Source: Roseibium sp. TrichSKD4 (GTDB lineage Bacteria > Pseudomonadota > Alphaproteobacteria > Rhizobiales > Stappiaceae). From it: 64,000 bases of DNA. Every line of letters begins with the position of its first letter. Positions within the stretch are counted from its first letter, which is position 1. The notes beneath the pieces were generated by a model that ran no database searches, had not been told where the DNA came from, and worked only from the letters and a program-made list of their open reading frames with translations. Position numbers and translations under genes: made by a program. Location: assembly GCF_000148725.1 (NCBI RefSeq), contig NZ_GL476301.1:3394-67393 (forward strand), in the 5' to 3' direction. Below are positions 45,177-53,220 of the stretch, one piece after another.

Positions 45177-46246
45177 GCGTTAAATACAATCCGGTGATCT
45201 GGAACCGGAACAAATATATCTATGATGCGTTTCTTTTGATTGCTGTTGCGCTCTACCTATACATTTATTTACGAGTTGCACCGGGTTTTCAGGATGTCAC
45301 GAGGCCTCTTGACGGCGCAATCTTGCGGATGCGCGCCTTTGGCAGCTGTGCGTTTTTGATGCTTACAGTGATCCTGTGCATTGGACCGCTGGCCCGGTTG
45401 GACCGACGTTTTTTGCCGCTTCTTTATAACCGCCGGCACTTTGGAGTGCTGACTGCTGCTATTGCTGCGGTTCATGCAAACTATGTCCTTGGTTGGTATT
45501 TCGCATTCAGCCCGACCAACTCTTACGAAGCCCTTTTGTCATCCAATACCAGCTATGGACAGGTTCTCGGGTTCCCGTTTGAAGCTCTTGGTATTTTTGC
45601 GCTTCTCGTTCTGTTTGTGCTGGCCGCAACCAGTCACGATTTTTGGCTGAGTTTTCTTGGTGCCCCCCTTTGGAAGGGGCTGCACATGATGATTTACGCT
45701 GCCTACGCAGCTGTTGTGCTTCATGTTGCACTTGGAGCTTTGCAAGGCCGAAGTGATCTGCTCATGACGTCCATGGTTGCCATGAGTGTGCTGGCTGTTT
45801 GCGGTCTCCATTTTGTCGCCGGACGACAGGAACTTGCTGCTGATCAAGATGAAGAAGAGCGGGCTTCCGATGTTGCTCCAGAGGCTGAGGGTTGGGTCGT
45901 GGTTGGCCCGTTGGAAGAGATTGCCAACAACCGGGCGAAGATCGTGTCCGTGCCCGGACATGACCGGGTGGCGGTTTGGCGATACAAGGGCAAGCTTTCT
46001 GCGCTGAGCAATGCTTGCCAACACCAGAATGGTCCGTTGGGGGAAGGGCGCATTATTGACGGTCTCGTGACCTGCCCATGGCATGGCTACCAGTACAGAC
46101 CTGAGGATGGATGTTCTCCTGCCCCGTTTACAGAACGAATTTCGACCTACCGGCTGAAACTTATTGAGGGTGTGATCTATCTTGATCCCAAGCCCTTTGC
46201 GCCGGGAACACCTGTTGAACCTGTCTTGATTGGAGATGCAGCATGA
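45173..46246 (+). CDS. Ferric-reductase-like membrane cytochrome fused to a Rieske domain
   Basis: A 357-residue membrane protein. Residues about 15-215 form six or so membrane segments like the ferric-reductase-like transmembrane (FRD/MsrQ) family; His101, His171 and His184 in the helices are candidate haem ligands. Residues about 240-345 are a Rieske domain with all four ligands: Cys282, His284, Cys301, His304 (ACQHQNGPLGEG and CPWHGYQY). The topology would put the cluster in the cytoplasm or periplasm depending on helix count. It is the obvious electron carrier to the quinone pool or another acceptor for the operon's soluble enzymes. Confidence 0.82.
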   Translation: MSVKYNPVIWNRNKYIYDAFLLIAVALYLYIYLRVAPGFQDVTRPLDGAILRMRAFGSCAFLMLTVILCIGPLARLDRRFLPLLYNRRHFGVLTAAIAAVHANYVLGWYFAFSPTNSYEALLSSNTSYGQVLGFPFEALGIFALLVLFVLAATSHDFWLSFLGAPLWKGLHMMIYAAYAAVVLHVALGALQGRSDLLMTSMVAMSVLAVCGLHFVAGRQELAADQDEEERASDVAPEAEGWVVVGPLEEIANNRAKIVSVPGHDRVAVWRYKGKLSALSNACQHQNGPLGEGRIIDGLVTCPWHGYQYRPEDGCSPAPFTERISTYRLKLIEGVIYLDPKPFAPGTPVEPVLIGDAA

Positions 46247-47007
46247 GCGAGTCCAAACACCGCCATGAGGCACCCATTTTTGTTGGCTACCTGAACTCCA
46301 TTCCCAAACCTCTGGCAACGTTCCTCCTTGTGTTTGCGGTTTGCTTTTCAGCAGGAATGGGCGTCGCAGCATTTGGTTTGTCCTCCGTGCAGCCAGACCC
46401 GGGAGATGGCGCTTTTCGTTGGGGAAACCGATTTGAACAAACCGGCTATCTGGAGATGCGCCCTTATCCTGTTTTCCGTGTCGCCGGGGAAAACGGCGAG
46501 CCGGATCGCACGTACATGGTGTCCGGGCAAGGCAAACGTGGTGTGTTTCGGCAAGCCGAGAAGTACAAGGGCCAAGCGGTTACGCTGCGGGGCGTTCCTC
46601 TTCGGCGCGGCGATCTGACAATGGTTCAGGTTGGCCGCGTTCGCCCGAGCGAGGACGGTGCAGTTGTGACGCCGTCGAACGAGGTGACATCACTGGGAAA
46701 GTGGCGCCTGACCGGTGAAATCTGTGATGGCAAATGCTACGCGGGGGCGATGCGCCCTGGGCGTGGTCTTGCGCACAAGGCATGTGCGGATTTTTGCCTG
46801 ACGGGCGGTGTTCCGCCGGTTTTTGTCAGTTCAGGAGATGTTTCCGGGCGCAACTTCTTTCTCCTGACGGACAAGGATGGCGAGCTGTTGGGTGAGGAGC
46901 TCAAGGACCTTCTGGCGCTCTATATTGAGGTGGAAGGCGAGGTTGAGCAGCTGGATGATCTCCTTGTTTTCAAGGCCGATCTTGATACTGCGAGGGTCAT
47001 TCGATGA
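46243..47007 (+). CDS. Membrane-anchored protein with two CxxxC motifs
   Basis: A 254-residue protein with a single N-terminal membrane anchor (about residues 23-46) and a beta-rich soluble part. Residues 158-195 carry Cys161-x3-Cys165 and Cys181-x3-Cys185 within GEICDGKCYAGAM and ACADFCLTGGVPPVF, a pattern I cannot assign to a named family but which looks like a metal or cluster site. Both ends overlap neighbours by ATGA. It probably is an exported subunit of the same redox complex. Confidence 0.72.
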   Translation: MSESKHRHEAPIFVGYLNSIPKPLATFLLVFAVCFSAGMGVAAFGLSSVQPDPGDGAFRWGNRFEQTGYLEMRPYPVFRVAGENGEPDRTYMVSGQGKRGVFRQAEKYKGQAVTLRGVPLRRGDLTMVQVGRVRPSEDGAVVTPSNEVTSLGKWRLTGEICDGKCYAGAMRPGRGLAHKACADFCLTGGVPPVFVSSGDVSGRNFFLLTDKDGELLGEELKDLLALYIEVEGEVEQLDDLLVFKADLDTARVIR

Positions 47008-47246
47008 GTGCTTCTCATGTCCGTTCCCCAAAAGGTTTGCTTGTAACCGTCGTCGTGACAGCGGTTCTGTTGGTTGCCAGCTATTACGTTTTTACAGGGG
47101 CGAATGATCTTGCTCGGGAATATGCTCGTGGCACTCTCTTGACCGATCTGCGCTTTGTGGTCGGCCTATTGGCGGTCTATCTCTTTCTCACGATAGCTGA
47201 TCGCATTGTTTCATTTGTTCAAGGCAAGTTTCAAAAGGAAGGTTGA
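47004..47246 (+). CDS. Small two-helix membrane protein
   Basis: An 80-residue protein with hydrophobic segments at about 10-29 and 45-68 and a positively charged C-terminus (KFQKEG). It starts in an ATGA overlap with the CxxxC protein and ends 86 bases before the glycerate kinase gene. Family not recognised. It appears to be the third tiny membrane subunit of the operon. Confidence 0.68.
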   Translation: MSASHVRSPKGLLVTVVVTAVLLVASYYVFTGANDLAREYARGTLLTDLRFVVGLLAVYLFLTIADRIVSFVQGKFQKEG

Positions 47247-47332
47247 TTCCGGTGAAGCTCGGCTTGACACATTGCCCGCCTTGTTGAAGCTTGCGGCCTT
47301 CCATGACCTCTGATTTTTAGGGGGAGGCTGCT

Positions 47333-48595
47333 TTGCTCGCCCAACCGACAGATTTCCTACGGTCCCTTTTTGATCGTGCAGTTGAAGTTGCCGATCCGAT
47401 GAAAAGTTTGGCGGGGGCTTTGCCGGAAAAACCTCAAGGCCGCGCCGTTGTTATTGGTGCTGGAAAGGCGTCTGCCCGGATGGCTGAAGCGCTGGAAGCG
47501 ACTTGGGGTCCGTGTGAAGGACTGGTGATCACGCGTTATGGCTATGGACGCCCTTGCCAAGGAATTGAAATTGTCGAGGCGGCCCATCCTGTTCCCGATG
47601 AAGCAGGTGTTCTTGCGACGCGCCGCATGCTGGATCTTGTTGCCGGGCTTGGAGCGGACGACACTGTGATTGCCTTGATTTCTGGTGGTGCATCTTCTCT
47701 TTTGATCTCTCCAGCTGGTGATATCACCCTTGCCGAGAAACAAGCGGTCAACAGCTCTCTTCTGGCCTCGGGCGCGCCGATCAGTCAGATGAATGTTGTG
47801 CGAAAGCACCTTAGCCGTGTGAAGGGGGGGCAGCTCGCCGCAGCCGCATACCCTGCGCGCATGCTGGCGCTGCTTATATCTGATATCCCCGGTGATGATC
47901 CGGCCATGATTGGCTCTGGCCCGACCGTTGGCGACAATTCCACCGTGCAGGATGCGCTGGATGTGATGTCCAAGTGGAACATTGAAACACCGGCTTCAGT
48001 CGCTGCGGCGCTTGAAGCTGGAAGCGGTGTATTGCCGCCTGACGACGACATGCTCTCAAGAGTGTCAAACGTCATTTTTGCAGCGCCGTCCCAATCGCTG
48101 GACGCAGCTGCTGAGGTGGCCCGCGCCGAAGGAGTTCAAGTTGAAATTTTGGGTGATGCACTGGAAGGGGAGGCCCGTGATGTGGCCATTGCCCATGCAG
48201 AGCTTGCCAAACAACGCCTTGGTGAGATGGCTGAGGGCGATGTACCTTTGGTGTTGCTGTCAGGCGGCGAACTGACGGTTACCCGAACGGGCAATGGTGT
48301 CGGCGGGCCAAATGCTGAATATGCACTTGCTCTCGCAATCGCGCTGGAAGGAGCGCTGGGGATTTATGCCATTGCCTGCGACACAGATGGTGTTGACGGG
48401 GCTGCGGAAGTTGCCGGTGCCGTGATCGATCCGGACACTTTGAATAAGGCGAAAGATGTTGGGCTCGAGCCGGAAACCGCGCTCGTGTCAAATGACGCTC
48501 ACACGTTCTTTGAAAAGGTCGGATCGCAAGTGGTTCCCGGCCCGACCCTGACGAACGTCAATGATTTCCGCGCCATTCTGGTTCGCAAGTACTAG
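47333..48595 (+). CDS. Glycerate 2-kinase (MOFRL family, GckA/TtuD type)
   Basis: A 420-residue kinase. ALISGGASSLL, VRKHLSRVKGGQLA and the C-terminal MOFRL block LVLLSGGELTVTRTG with GGPNAEYALALA identify it. The family phosphorylates D-glycerate to 2-phosphoglycerate (hydroxypyruvate reductase is an old misnaming). It starts with TTG behind a strong GGGGGAGG. It follows the Rieske operon on the same strand, and its stop lies 10 bases from the converging TRAP gene. The pairing suggests that the operon handles a C2-C3 acid such as hydroxypyruvate, tartronate semialdehyde or glycerate. Confidence 0.88.
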   Translation: MLAQPTDFLRSLFDRAVEVADPMKSLAGALPEKPQGRAVVIGAGKASARMAEALEATWGPCEGLVITRYGYGRPCQGIEIVEAAHPVPDEAGVLATRRMLDLVAGLGADDTVIALISGGASSLLISPAGDITLAEKQAVNSSLLASGAPISQMNVVRKHLSRVKGGQLAAAAYPARMLALLISDIPGDDPAMIGSGPTVGDNSTVQDALDVMSKWNIETPASVAAALEAGSGVLPPDDDMLSRVSNVIFAAPSQSLDAAAEVARAEGVQVEILGDALEGEARDVAIAHAELAKQRLGEMAEGDVPLVLLSGGELTVTRTGNGVGGPNAEYALALAIALEGALGIYAIACDTDGVDGAAEVAGAVIDPDTLNKAKDVGLEPETALVSNDAHTFFEKVGSQVVPGPTLTNVNDFRAILVRKY

Positions 48596-48605
48596 GGTCC
48601 TGGCC

Positions 48606-49922
48606 CTATTGACCCATCAAGTTAGGCAGCAATGTTGTGATCCAGGGGATAGCGACAAGCAATGCAAGGCGAACAATGTCCGCAATCCAGAACGGTGTTA
48701 CGCCCTTGAAGATTGTCGCTGTTGAGACGTCAGGCATGACACCGCGCAGAACGAACACATTCAGTCCAACTGGCGGTGTGATCAAGCTGATCTCGGTGAC
48801 CACCACGACCACGATGCCGAACCAGATTAACACCATCTCCGGTGGAACGCCGGGGAAAATGAGTTCGGAAATCATCGGGTAGAAGACCGGGACGGTCAGC
48901 AAGATCATGGACAGGCTTTCCAGGATACAGCCCAAGACCAGATAAACCGCGATCACAAACATCAACACCATGAAGGGTGAAAACCCTGCCTGACGGACCC
49001 AGTCTGTCAGAATGGTTGGCAAGTCGGCGATGTTGATGAAGTTCGAGAACATCAGTGCGCCGATCAACACCGAGAAGATCATTGCGGTGGTTCTCACACT
49101 CTGGGTGAGGATCTCCAGCAAGCTTTGCCAGGTGAGTTTGCCGCGTATCAGCGTGAACAAGAAGGCTCCGCTGGCTCCAATTCCTGCCGCTTCCGTTGGT
49201 GTGAAGATGCCGCCGTAAATGCCGCCCATTACCAGCAGGAACAAGAGCAAAACCCCCCAGACACCGCGAAGGGCAATCAATCGCTCGCTCCATGAGAGAC
49301 GTTCGCCGGGAGGACCAGCTTCCGGGTTCAGCCAAGTGGTTGCGCGTACAGCTGCGAGATAAAGCACAATGCCCAAAATACCGGGAAGAACACCGGCCAT
49401 GAACAGCATGCCGATATTCTGCTCGGTCATGATGCCGTAGAGAACGAGAATAACGCTTGGCGGGATGAGAATGCCCAGCGTTCCACCTGCTGCAATTGAT
49501 CCTGCTGCAAGGCTGTCGGAATAGCCGAATTTGCGCATGGAGGGCATGGAAACCCGTGCCATTGTTGCAGCGGTTGCAAGGCTGGAGCCGCAGACCGCGC
49601 TGAAACCGCCACAGGCAACAACGGTAGCCATGGCGAGGCCGCCACGACGATGACCGAGAAAAGCGTTCGCAGCCGAATAGAGCTCGTGGGACAGGCCGGC
49701 CTTGGTCACAAAGTTGCCCATCAAAATGAACAAAGGCACGACAGAGAGTGTGTAGGCGAGCCCTGTCTCATAGGTCACAGAGGCAATCATTGCCATGGCA
49801 GCATGCCAGTTCACCATGTAGGCAAAGCCACAGGTTCCAACCAGCCCCATGGCAAAGGCAATCGGGACGCGCAACAGGATCAGCGCAAGCAATATGGCAA
49901 AGCCAATTATGGATTCCAGCAC
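48606..49922 (-). CDS. TRAP transporter large permease (DctM), system 1
   Basis: A 438-residue DctM-type membrane protein with about 12 segments. GGFSAVCGSSLATAATMARVSMP and AGGTLGILIPPSVILVLYG are the family's strongest motifs. It is the last gene of a minus-strand dctP-dctQ-dctM operon and converges on the glycerate kinase gene with a gap of 10 bases; only a short dyad (AGGG/CCCT) lies there. Together with DctQ and DctP it imports an organic acid by Na+ or proton symport. Confidence 0.9.
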   Translation of the reverse strand: MLESIIGFAILLALILLRVPIAFAMGLVGTCGFAYMVNWHAAMAMIASVTYETGLAYTLSVVPLFILMGNFVTKAGLSHELYSAANAFLGHRRGGLAMATVVACGGFSAVCGSSLATAATMARVSMPSMRKFGYSDSLAAGSIAAGGTLGILIPPSVILVLYGIMTEQNIGMLFMAGVLPGILGIVLYLAAVRATTWLNPEAGPPGERLSWSERLIALRGVWGVLLLFLLVMGGIYGGIFTPTEAAGIGASGAFLFTLIRGKLTWQSLLEILTQSVRTTAMIFSVLIGALMFSNFINIADLPTILTDWVRQAGFSPFMVLMFVIAVYLVLGCILESLSMILLTVPVFYPMISELIFPGVPPEMVLIWFGIVVVVVTEISLITPPVGLNVFVLRGVMPDVSTATIFKGVTPFWIADIVRLALLVAIPWITTLLPNLMGQ

Positions 49923-49946
49923 GTTGAAACCTCGAAGACGCGGGGG

Positions 49947-50450
49947 CTAGAGAGCGGATGAGTGGGTTTTGCGACCGGCAAAAGCACACGCTGCCAAATA
50001 GACCAGTGACATGGCACTGATCGCGGTGGATAGGCTCATGATGATCGTGACCGGAGCAACCGGTAGCAGGAGCACTGCGGTTTGATCACCATAGTCCAAC
50101 TGTTCCATGGCCTTTAGCCACAGGCGATAGCTCAGGAAGCACAACATCACCGCACATAGGAGATGGATCAAGCCGTCGCGAAACTGCCGCAAGGGTTTAG
50201 GCAAAGCGAAATCCATTAGATCGACCGAAACATGTTCACCAGCCGCTGTGACCAGCGGGAGGCCTGCAAAGATGAGCGTCGCCATCATGAGCTCGGTTAT
50301 CTCAAAAGCGCCCGGCAGTGGGGCGTTAAAGATGTACCGGCCCCAGACATCAATGAAGGTGAGGCCCATCATCGCGAACAACAGGGTGGCTGCGGCGATT
50401 TGAAGAATTTGGGACGCCTTGCGGGCGCCCCAGTTGCTTTGGATTGACAC
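49947..50450 (-). CDS. TRAP transporter small permease (DctQ), system 1
   Basis: A 167-residue protein with four membrane segments. FIDVWGRYIFNAPLPGAFEITELMM-like sequence (conserved W-G-R-Y and E-x-T/S near the second helix) is the DctQ signature. It lies between dctP (14 bases) and dctM (24 bases) and binds DctM to form the membrane part of the transporter. Confidence 0.87.
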   Translation of the reverse strand: MSIQSNWGARKASQILQIAAATLLFAMMGLTFIDVWGRYIFNAPLPGAFEITELMMATLIFAGLPLVTAAGEHVSVDLMDFALPKPLRQFRDGLIHLLCAVMLCFLSYRLWLKAMEQLDYGDQTAVLLLPVAPVTIIMSLSTAISAMSLVYLAACAFAGRKTHSSAL

Positions 50451-50464
50451 GCTGGGTCTCTGGA

Positions 50465-51499
50465 TCAGTTGGAGCCGGACGCGTTGGCGATTTCAGCGCG
50501 CAAGTCGTTCATCACCGCTGCACCATCAAGGCCTTTTTCCTTGACTGCATCGACCCAAGCAGCCTCAACGGCGCTGGTTCTTTCCTTGATCTCCGCCACC
50601 AATTCATCAGAAGCGTTGATCAGAGCAATTCCGCTTTCTTCCATTGCTGTATGTCCCACGCCGTCTGCATCATCCCAGCCCTTGCCGGCAATGCGGGAGA
50701 AGTTTTCACCGGACACGCTCATGATTGCGGCCTGGTCTTCGGCAGAGAGCTTGTCAAAGGTCCGCGGGTTCATCACGAGAAAGAAGCTGGTGTTATAGAG
50801 ACCGCCCGGGATAAGTGTCCCGTGTTTTACCAGCCCTGTCAGCTTGAATGACTTGATGGATTCTTGCGGGAAGAAGACACCGTCCGCAACACCGGCAGAC
50901 ATCAATTCATAGGACTGCGGGGCGGGTTTCAAAAGGGCTGTTGCGCCAATGGACTTGGCCACATCATTGACCACACCACCGCCAACGCGGATTTTCAGAC
51001 CTTCCAGATCGGCCAGTTTTTCTATTGGACGGGAGGAGTTGAAGATATGGCCTGGACCGTGGGTGAACAGGCTGAGAAGTTTGACGCCGCGATGTTCGTT
51101 GAACTGCGCGAAGTGCTTTTCGTGGATGCGCCAGTAAGCCACCGAAGTTGCCGTTGCGCTGTCACCGAGGAACGGCATTTCGACAGCTTTGGTCATCACG
51201 AAACGACCGGGCTGATACCCGTGAACGCCATAGGAGACATCTGCCAAACCGTCTTTTGCGATGTCGAAATGTGCCGGCGGTTTGCCGAGTGGTTTCGGCA
51301 GGATCTTGATTTTGACATTACCGCCCGTTGCCTTCTCGACTTCTTGTGTCCACGGCACAATCATGTCGGCAACAATGGGATGTGAAGGCGGCAACCAGGA
51401 CGACAGGTTCAATGTTGTTTCAGCAGAGGCCGCGCCGCCCCAAAGGGTTGTTGCAGCAACAAATGCGCCAAGGCTGGCGGACATAAACTTCTTGATCAC
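50465..51499 (-). CDS. TRAP transporter solute-binding protein (DctP), system 1
   Basis: A 344-residue DctP protein. I start it at a GTG at 51499 behind GGGAGGAAAGACC, with a signal peptide ending near ASA-ETT; the longer frame upstream lacks protein character. LPPSHPIVADMIVPWTQEVE and GLKIRVGGGVVNDVAKSIGA match DctP, the latter holding the arginine that clamps the substrate carboxylate. The gene has its own promoter with a TetR-type dyad at 51645-51672. Unlike the other complete binding-protein genes in the window, no hairpin follows it. Confidence 0.86.
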   Translation of the reverse strand: MIKKFMSASLGAFVAATTLWGGAASAETTLNLSSWLPPSHPIVADMIVPWTQEVEKATGGNVKIKILPKPLGKPPAHFDIAKDGLADVSYGVHGYQPGRFVMTKAVEMPFLGDSATATSVAYWRIHEKHFAQFNEHRGVKLLSLFTHGPGHIFNSSRPIEKLADLEGLKIRVGGGVVNDVAKSIGATALLKPAPQSYELMSAGVADGVFFPQESIKSFKLTGLVKHGTLIPGGLYNTSFFLVMNPRTFDKLSAEDQAAIMSVSGENFSRIAGKGWDDADGVGHTAMEESGIALINASDELVAEIKERTSAVEAAWVDAVKEKGLDGAAVMNDLRAEIANASGSN

Positions 51500-51644
51500 G
51501 GTCTTTCCTCCCAGCCGTTTCCATCCTCCTGCAAACGGCATGTCCTCTTGTTTGTACCGAGCAGCTGCTCCGTGTCTTTTGACTGTCCAGACCAGAACTC
51601 CTCGCTTCCAGTCTAGTCGCATCCTTAATTCGGTACATGAAAAA

Positions 51645-51672
51645 TCTATACATAGACCGACTGGTCAGTCAA
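51645..51672 (-). promoter_or_regulatory. Promoter of dctP system 1 with overlapping dyad
   Basis: On the minus strand TTGACT (51672-51667) and TATAGA (51650-51645) are 16 bases apart. The spacer and -35 box contain the dyad GACTG-GT-CAGTC (51659-51670, plus-strand reading), overlapping a second dyad, GACC-GACT-GGTC (51655-51666). ACC-N4-GGT dyads of this kind are common TetR-family sites. No TetR gene is in the window. Confidence 0.55.
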
Positions 51673-51684
51673 TATATCTAAGCG

Positions 51685-53220
51685 TCAAACGAATGACTGA
51701 TCTCGTGTTGTCTCAAGAAGCTGCCTGACAGCAAATTTCTGTACCTTTCCCATGGCGTTGGAAGGCAATTGGTCCAGTATGACGACATCTTTTGGATGCT
51801 TGAAACGGGCAAGCCGATCGTCAAAATGTTTGAGGATGTCGGTTTTTGTCACCGTGTATCCCGGCAGGAGCGATACGACCGCAACCGGGACTTGCACCCA
51901 ACGCTTATCATCGCGGCCAACAACAGTTGCCTGCGCAAGTCCGGAGATTTCATTCAAAACAAGCTCAAGTTCTGCCGGATAGATGTTCTCACCACCTGAA
52001 ATAATGACGTCTTTCTTTCTGTCATTGATATAAAAGAAGCCGTTGGCATCTCGATAGCCAACGTCACCAGTGTAAAACCAACCTTCCCTCAGACTGCGTT
52101 TGCTCTCCGTTTCGTTGTTCCAGTAGCCGCGCATGAGGTTTGGCCCCTTGATCAGGATTTCGCCGGACTGGTTGTCCGCAATATCCGTTCCGTGATCATC
52201 CACCACACGCGCTTCACAGTGGAGGGCAGGCTTTCCGGTCGAGCCTAGTTGGCTGACGGCGTCCTCGGACTTCAGATAGATCGCAATCGGGCAGGTCTCT
52301 GTTGAGCCGTAGACTTGCAGAACCGGGACTTTTCTGTCGTGGAAGGCCTGTACTAGCCCTGTTGGAACGACCGAGGAGCCGGTGGAAACGGACTTCAGAC
52401 TGGAGAGGTCCGCCGCTGACCAATCTGGATGTGAAATCAGGGCTTGCAAGGTGGCCGGGACCAAAACCGTCAGGGTTGGGCGAGCATCCTCGATTGCCTT
52501 AAGGGTATCTGACGGATTGAACTTGCGGTGCAGTTCAACAGTTGCTCCGCAGTAAAGGGCCGGTGTGGTCTGGATGTTTAATCCGCCGACATGAAACATG
52601 GGCAAGACAGTCAGAACCGTGTCCTTCGCCGTCATGTCGTGCATGTGCAGGCTGTTGAGGGCATTCCACTGGATTGCCTTTTGTGTCAGCACAGCCCCTT
52701 TGGGATGCCCTGTTGTTCCAGACGTATAAACCAGCAGAACCGGAGCATCATCTGCTCCGTGCGCGGGGGCAGGTGCCTTCGGTAGACCCGTCTGGCTTGA
52801 GGACAGGCTGAGCCAGTCGTCTGCCGAAAAATCAGCGGCAAGAAATTGGCAATCCGGCAGGCTTTCTTTCAAGCCTTCAGCGTGCTCTTTGAAGTGGGCT
52901 TCGCATACACAAAGGCGCGGGCTTGCATCTTGAAGGATGTAAAGGTGCTCTGGTGCGGCGAGCCGCCAGTTGAGCGGCAGAAAGAGCGCTCTCAACCGTG
53001 CGCAGGCGAAAAACAGGATCAGAAAGTCCGGGCTGTTGTGGCCAAGGAACGCAACCCGCTCCCCCTCTTTGATCTGATGCCGGTGTTTGAGAATTGCTGC
53101 GCAAGTCTTTATCCGGTTCGACAACTCGGCATAGGACATTGCCGAGCCTTCAAAGGCGAGGGCGGTCTTTTGAGGGGTAAAGCTCGCGTGTTTTTCGATC
53201 CAGCTTGCGAGGTCGTTCAT
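51685..53220 (-). CDS. Acyl-CoA synthetase (AMP-forming), class I ANL
   Basis: A 511-residue ANL ligase. The ATP loop is YTSGTTGHPKG, the A5 motif YGSTETCP, and the C-terminal hinge region GRKKDVIISGGENIYP-like (here NDRKKDVIISGGENIYPAE) with catalytic lysine near the end in AMGKVQKF. It activates a carboxylic acid to its CoA thioester. It overlaps the acyl-CoA-dehydrogenase-like gene by four bases. In this cluster the substrate may be a ring-cleavage product or an aromatic/short-chain acid; I cannot name it. Confidence 0.88.
   Translation of the reverse strand: MNDLASWIEKHASFTPQKTALAFEGSAMSYAELSNRIKTCAAILKHRHQIKEGERVAFLGHNSPDFLILFFACARLRALFLPLNWRLAAPEHLYILQDASPRLCVCEAHFKEHAEGLKESLPDCQFLAADFSADDWLSLSSSQTGLPKAPAPAHGADDAPVLLVYTSGTTGHPKGAVLTQKAIQWNALNSLHMHDMTAKDTVLTVLPMFHVGGLNIQTTPALYCGATVELHRKFNPSDTLKAIEDARPTLTVLVPATLQALISHPDWSAADLSSLKSVSTGSSVVPTGLVQAFHDRKVPVLQVYGSTETCPIAIYLKSEDAVSQLGSTGKPALHCEARVVDDHGTDIADNQSGEILIKGPNLMRGYWNNETESKRSLREGWFYTGDVGYRDANGFFYINDRKKDVIISGGENIYPAELELVLNEISGLAQATVVGRDDKRWVQVPVAVVSLLPGYTVTKTDILKHFDDRLARFKHPKDVVILDQLPSNAMGKVQKFAVRQLLETTRDQSFV

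Noticed and set aside
47247-47332. Promoter TTGACA before the glycerate kinase gene
   Set aside because: A perfect -35 box is visible near 47263, but no acceptable -10 sequence lies 16-18 bases beyond it.
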